DNA of 34,656 nucleotides from positions 1-34,656 of the IMG/VR virus record IMGVR_UViG_3300045541_000152; one strand, 5' to 3'. The notes under the pieces are model-generated. The model saw only the letters and a program-made list of their open reading frames with translations. It ran no database searches and was not told the DNA's origin. The DNA is from a virus. Positions 34,244 through 34,656 of the stretch are shown here, piece by piece; the first letter of the stretch is position 1, and each line of letters opens with the position of its first letter. Made by a program: the position numbers and the translations under genes.

Positions 34244-34656
34244 CGATGTGAGGCTGGTCACGTCCATGGCCACAGTGCGGTACAAGTCAGCCCGCACCAT
34301 AGCCGACAGCTTGCGCTTGGCCTCGGGCAGTGTGTCCGTCTCGTATGCGAGCCACGTAGCCACGGCAGGCCACAACTCAGGCTGGCTGGTCAGGGCACGG
34401 CGCAGGGTTGTCGGGTCATACAGCCTATTGGTGTAATAGGCTTGAGCTGCCTCGTGCCGGGACGGCGTGGGTGTGGCGTCGTACAGCAGCGGGAGAGTTT
34501 GGAAAAACTCCCGGGAGCTGGTGGCGAATGGACGTGATTGGGTAGTGTCGATCCTCCTAGCGTTGAATGGGCGGGGGTTGGTGGGCTGGTGCGTGTCTGG
34601 GGACAGGGTTAGATTGTCGTAAAAGGCATAGGTGGTGTATGAGGGTGGGTCAGGGG
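34238..34656 (-). CDS. Protein of unknown function, 5' end cut by window edge
   Basis: An open frame of 138 codons entering from the right edge and ending at TAA inside palindrome site 7. Visible segments include 'SREFFQTLPLLYDATPTPSR', 'EAAQAYYTNRLYDPTTLRRA', 'TSQPELWPAVATWLAYETD' and a basic 'EAKRKLSAMVRADLYR'. It looks helical in the C-terminal half. Directly upstream of MoxR, so it may belong to the same unit. No family recognised. Confidence 0.6.
   Translation of the reverse strand, partial: PDPPSYTTYAFYDNLTLSPDTHQPTNPRPFNARRIDTTQSRPFATSSREFFQTLPLLYDATPTPSRHEAAQAYYTNRLYDPTTLRRALTSQPELWPAVATWLAYETDTLPEAKRKLSAMVRADLYRTVAMDVTSLTSV

Overview
The window is a large piece of a tailed double-stranded DNA phage. 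The gene style suggests a podovirus-like phage of a GC-rich proteobacterium, perhaps a freshwater betaproteobacterium; this host guess is inference. Evidence for a phage is the set of low-complexity virion proteins, one giant polyvalent internal protein, a compact phage replication set (family A DNA polymerase, AEP-type primase-helicase, SNF2 helicase, Cas4/RecB-like nuclease, VRR-NUC nuclease, two HNH endonucleases), a tRNA with encoded CCA, and a long run of tiny overlapping accessory genes that include NinX-like, DUF551-like and DUF3310-like proteins. No terminase, portal, capsid, integrase or rRNA is visible. Both window edges cut through genes.

Layout. Positions 1-10338 (+ strand) hold five late genes in close file: a repeat-rich fibre-like protein cut at the left edge, three Gln/Ala-rich virion proteins carrying phage 'A-x-GGI' motifs, and a 1959-residue polyvalent protein with an HEXXH motif. 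At 10338 the genome changes direction with no gap, and nearly everything to the right edge is read leftward. Positions 10339-21641 hold the replication and recombination genes (in transcription order from the right: DUF3310-like, VRR-NUC, HNH, PolA, Cas4-like nuclease, HNH, SNF2 helicase, Gam-like, SSB-like, HTH, primase-helicase, small protein). The only sizeable gene-poor stretch, 17017-17664, holds three copies of a structured inverted-repeat element with compensating stem changes. A tRNA-Thr(UGU) at 20804-20879 lies on the opposite strand.

Positions 21571-34656 are a leftward accessory region of about 36 small genes. Most neighbours overlap by ATGA or share bases, so translation is probably coupled. 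It contains a duplicated gene family with a 'W-V-x-L-T-D-E-E' module and a KEKN tail written by the next gene's Shine-Dalgarno sequence. It also has a MoxR-type ATPase with a matching metallopeptidase/VWA protein, a NinX gene next to a chimeric gene carrying a copy of its leader, paralogous pairs, and several very small membrane or secreted proteins.

The two most unusual signals are (1) a palindrome GTCTAA-N3-TTAGAC in seven copies, all in the right half, mostly 11-36 nt upstream of leftward start codons and often supplying the previous gene's stop codon; and (2) the three-copy structured element at 17060-17569 with micro-ORFs. Either may be an undescribed regulatory system of this phage.
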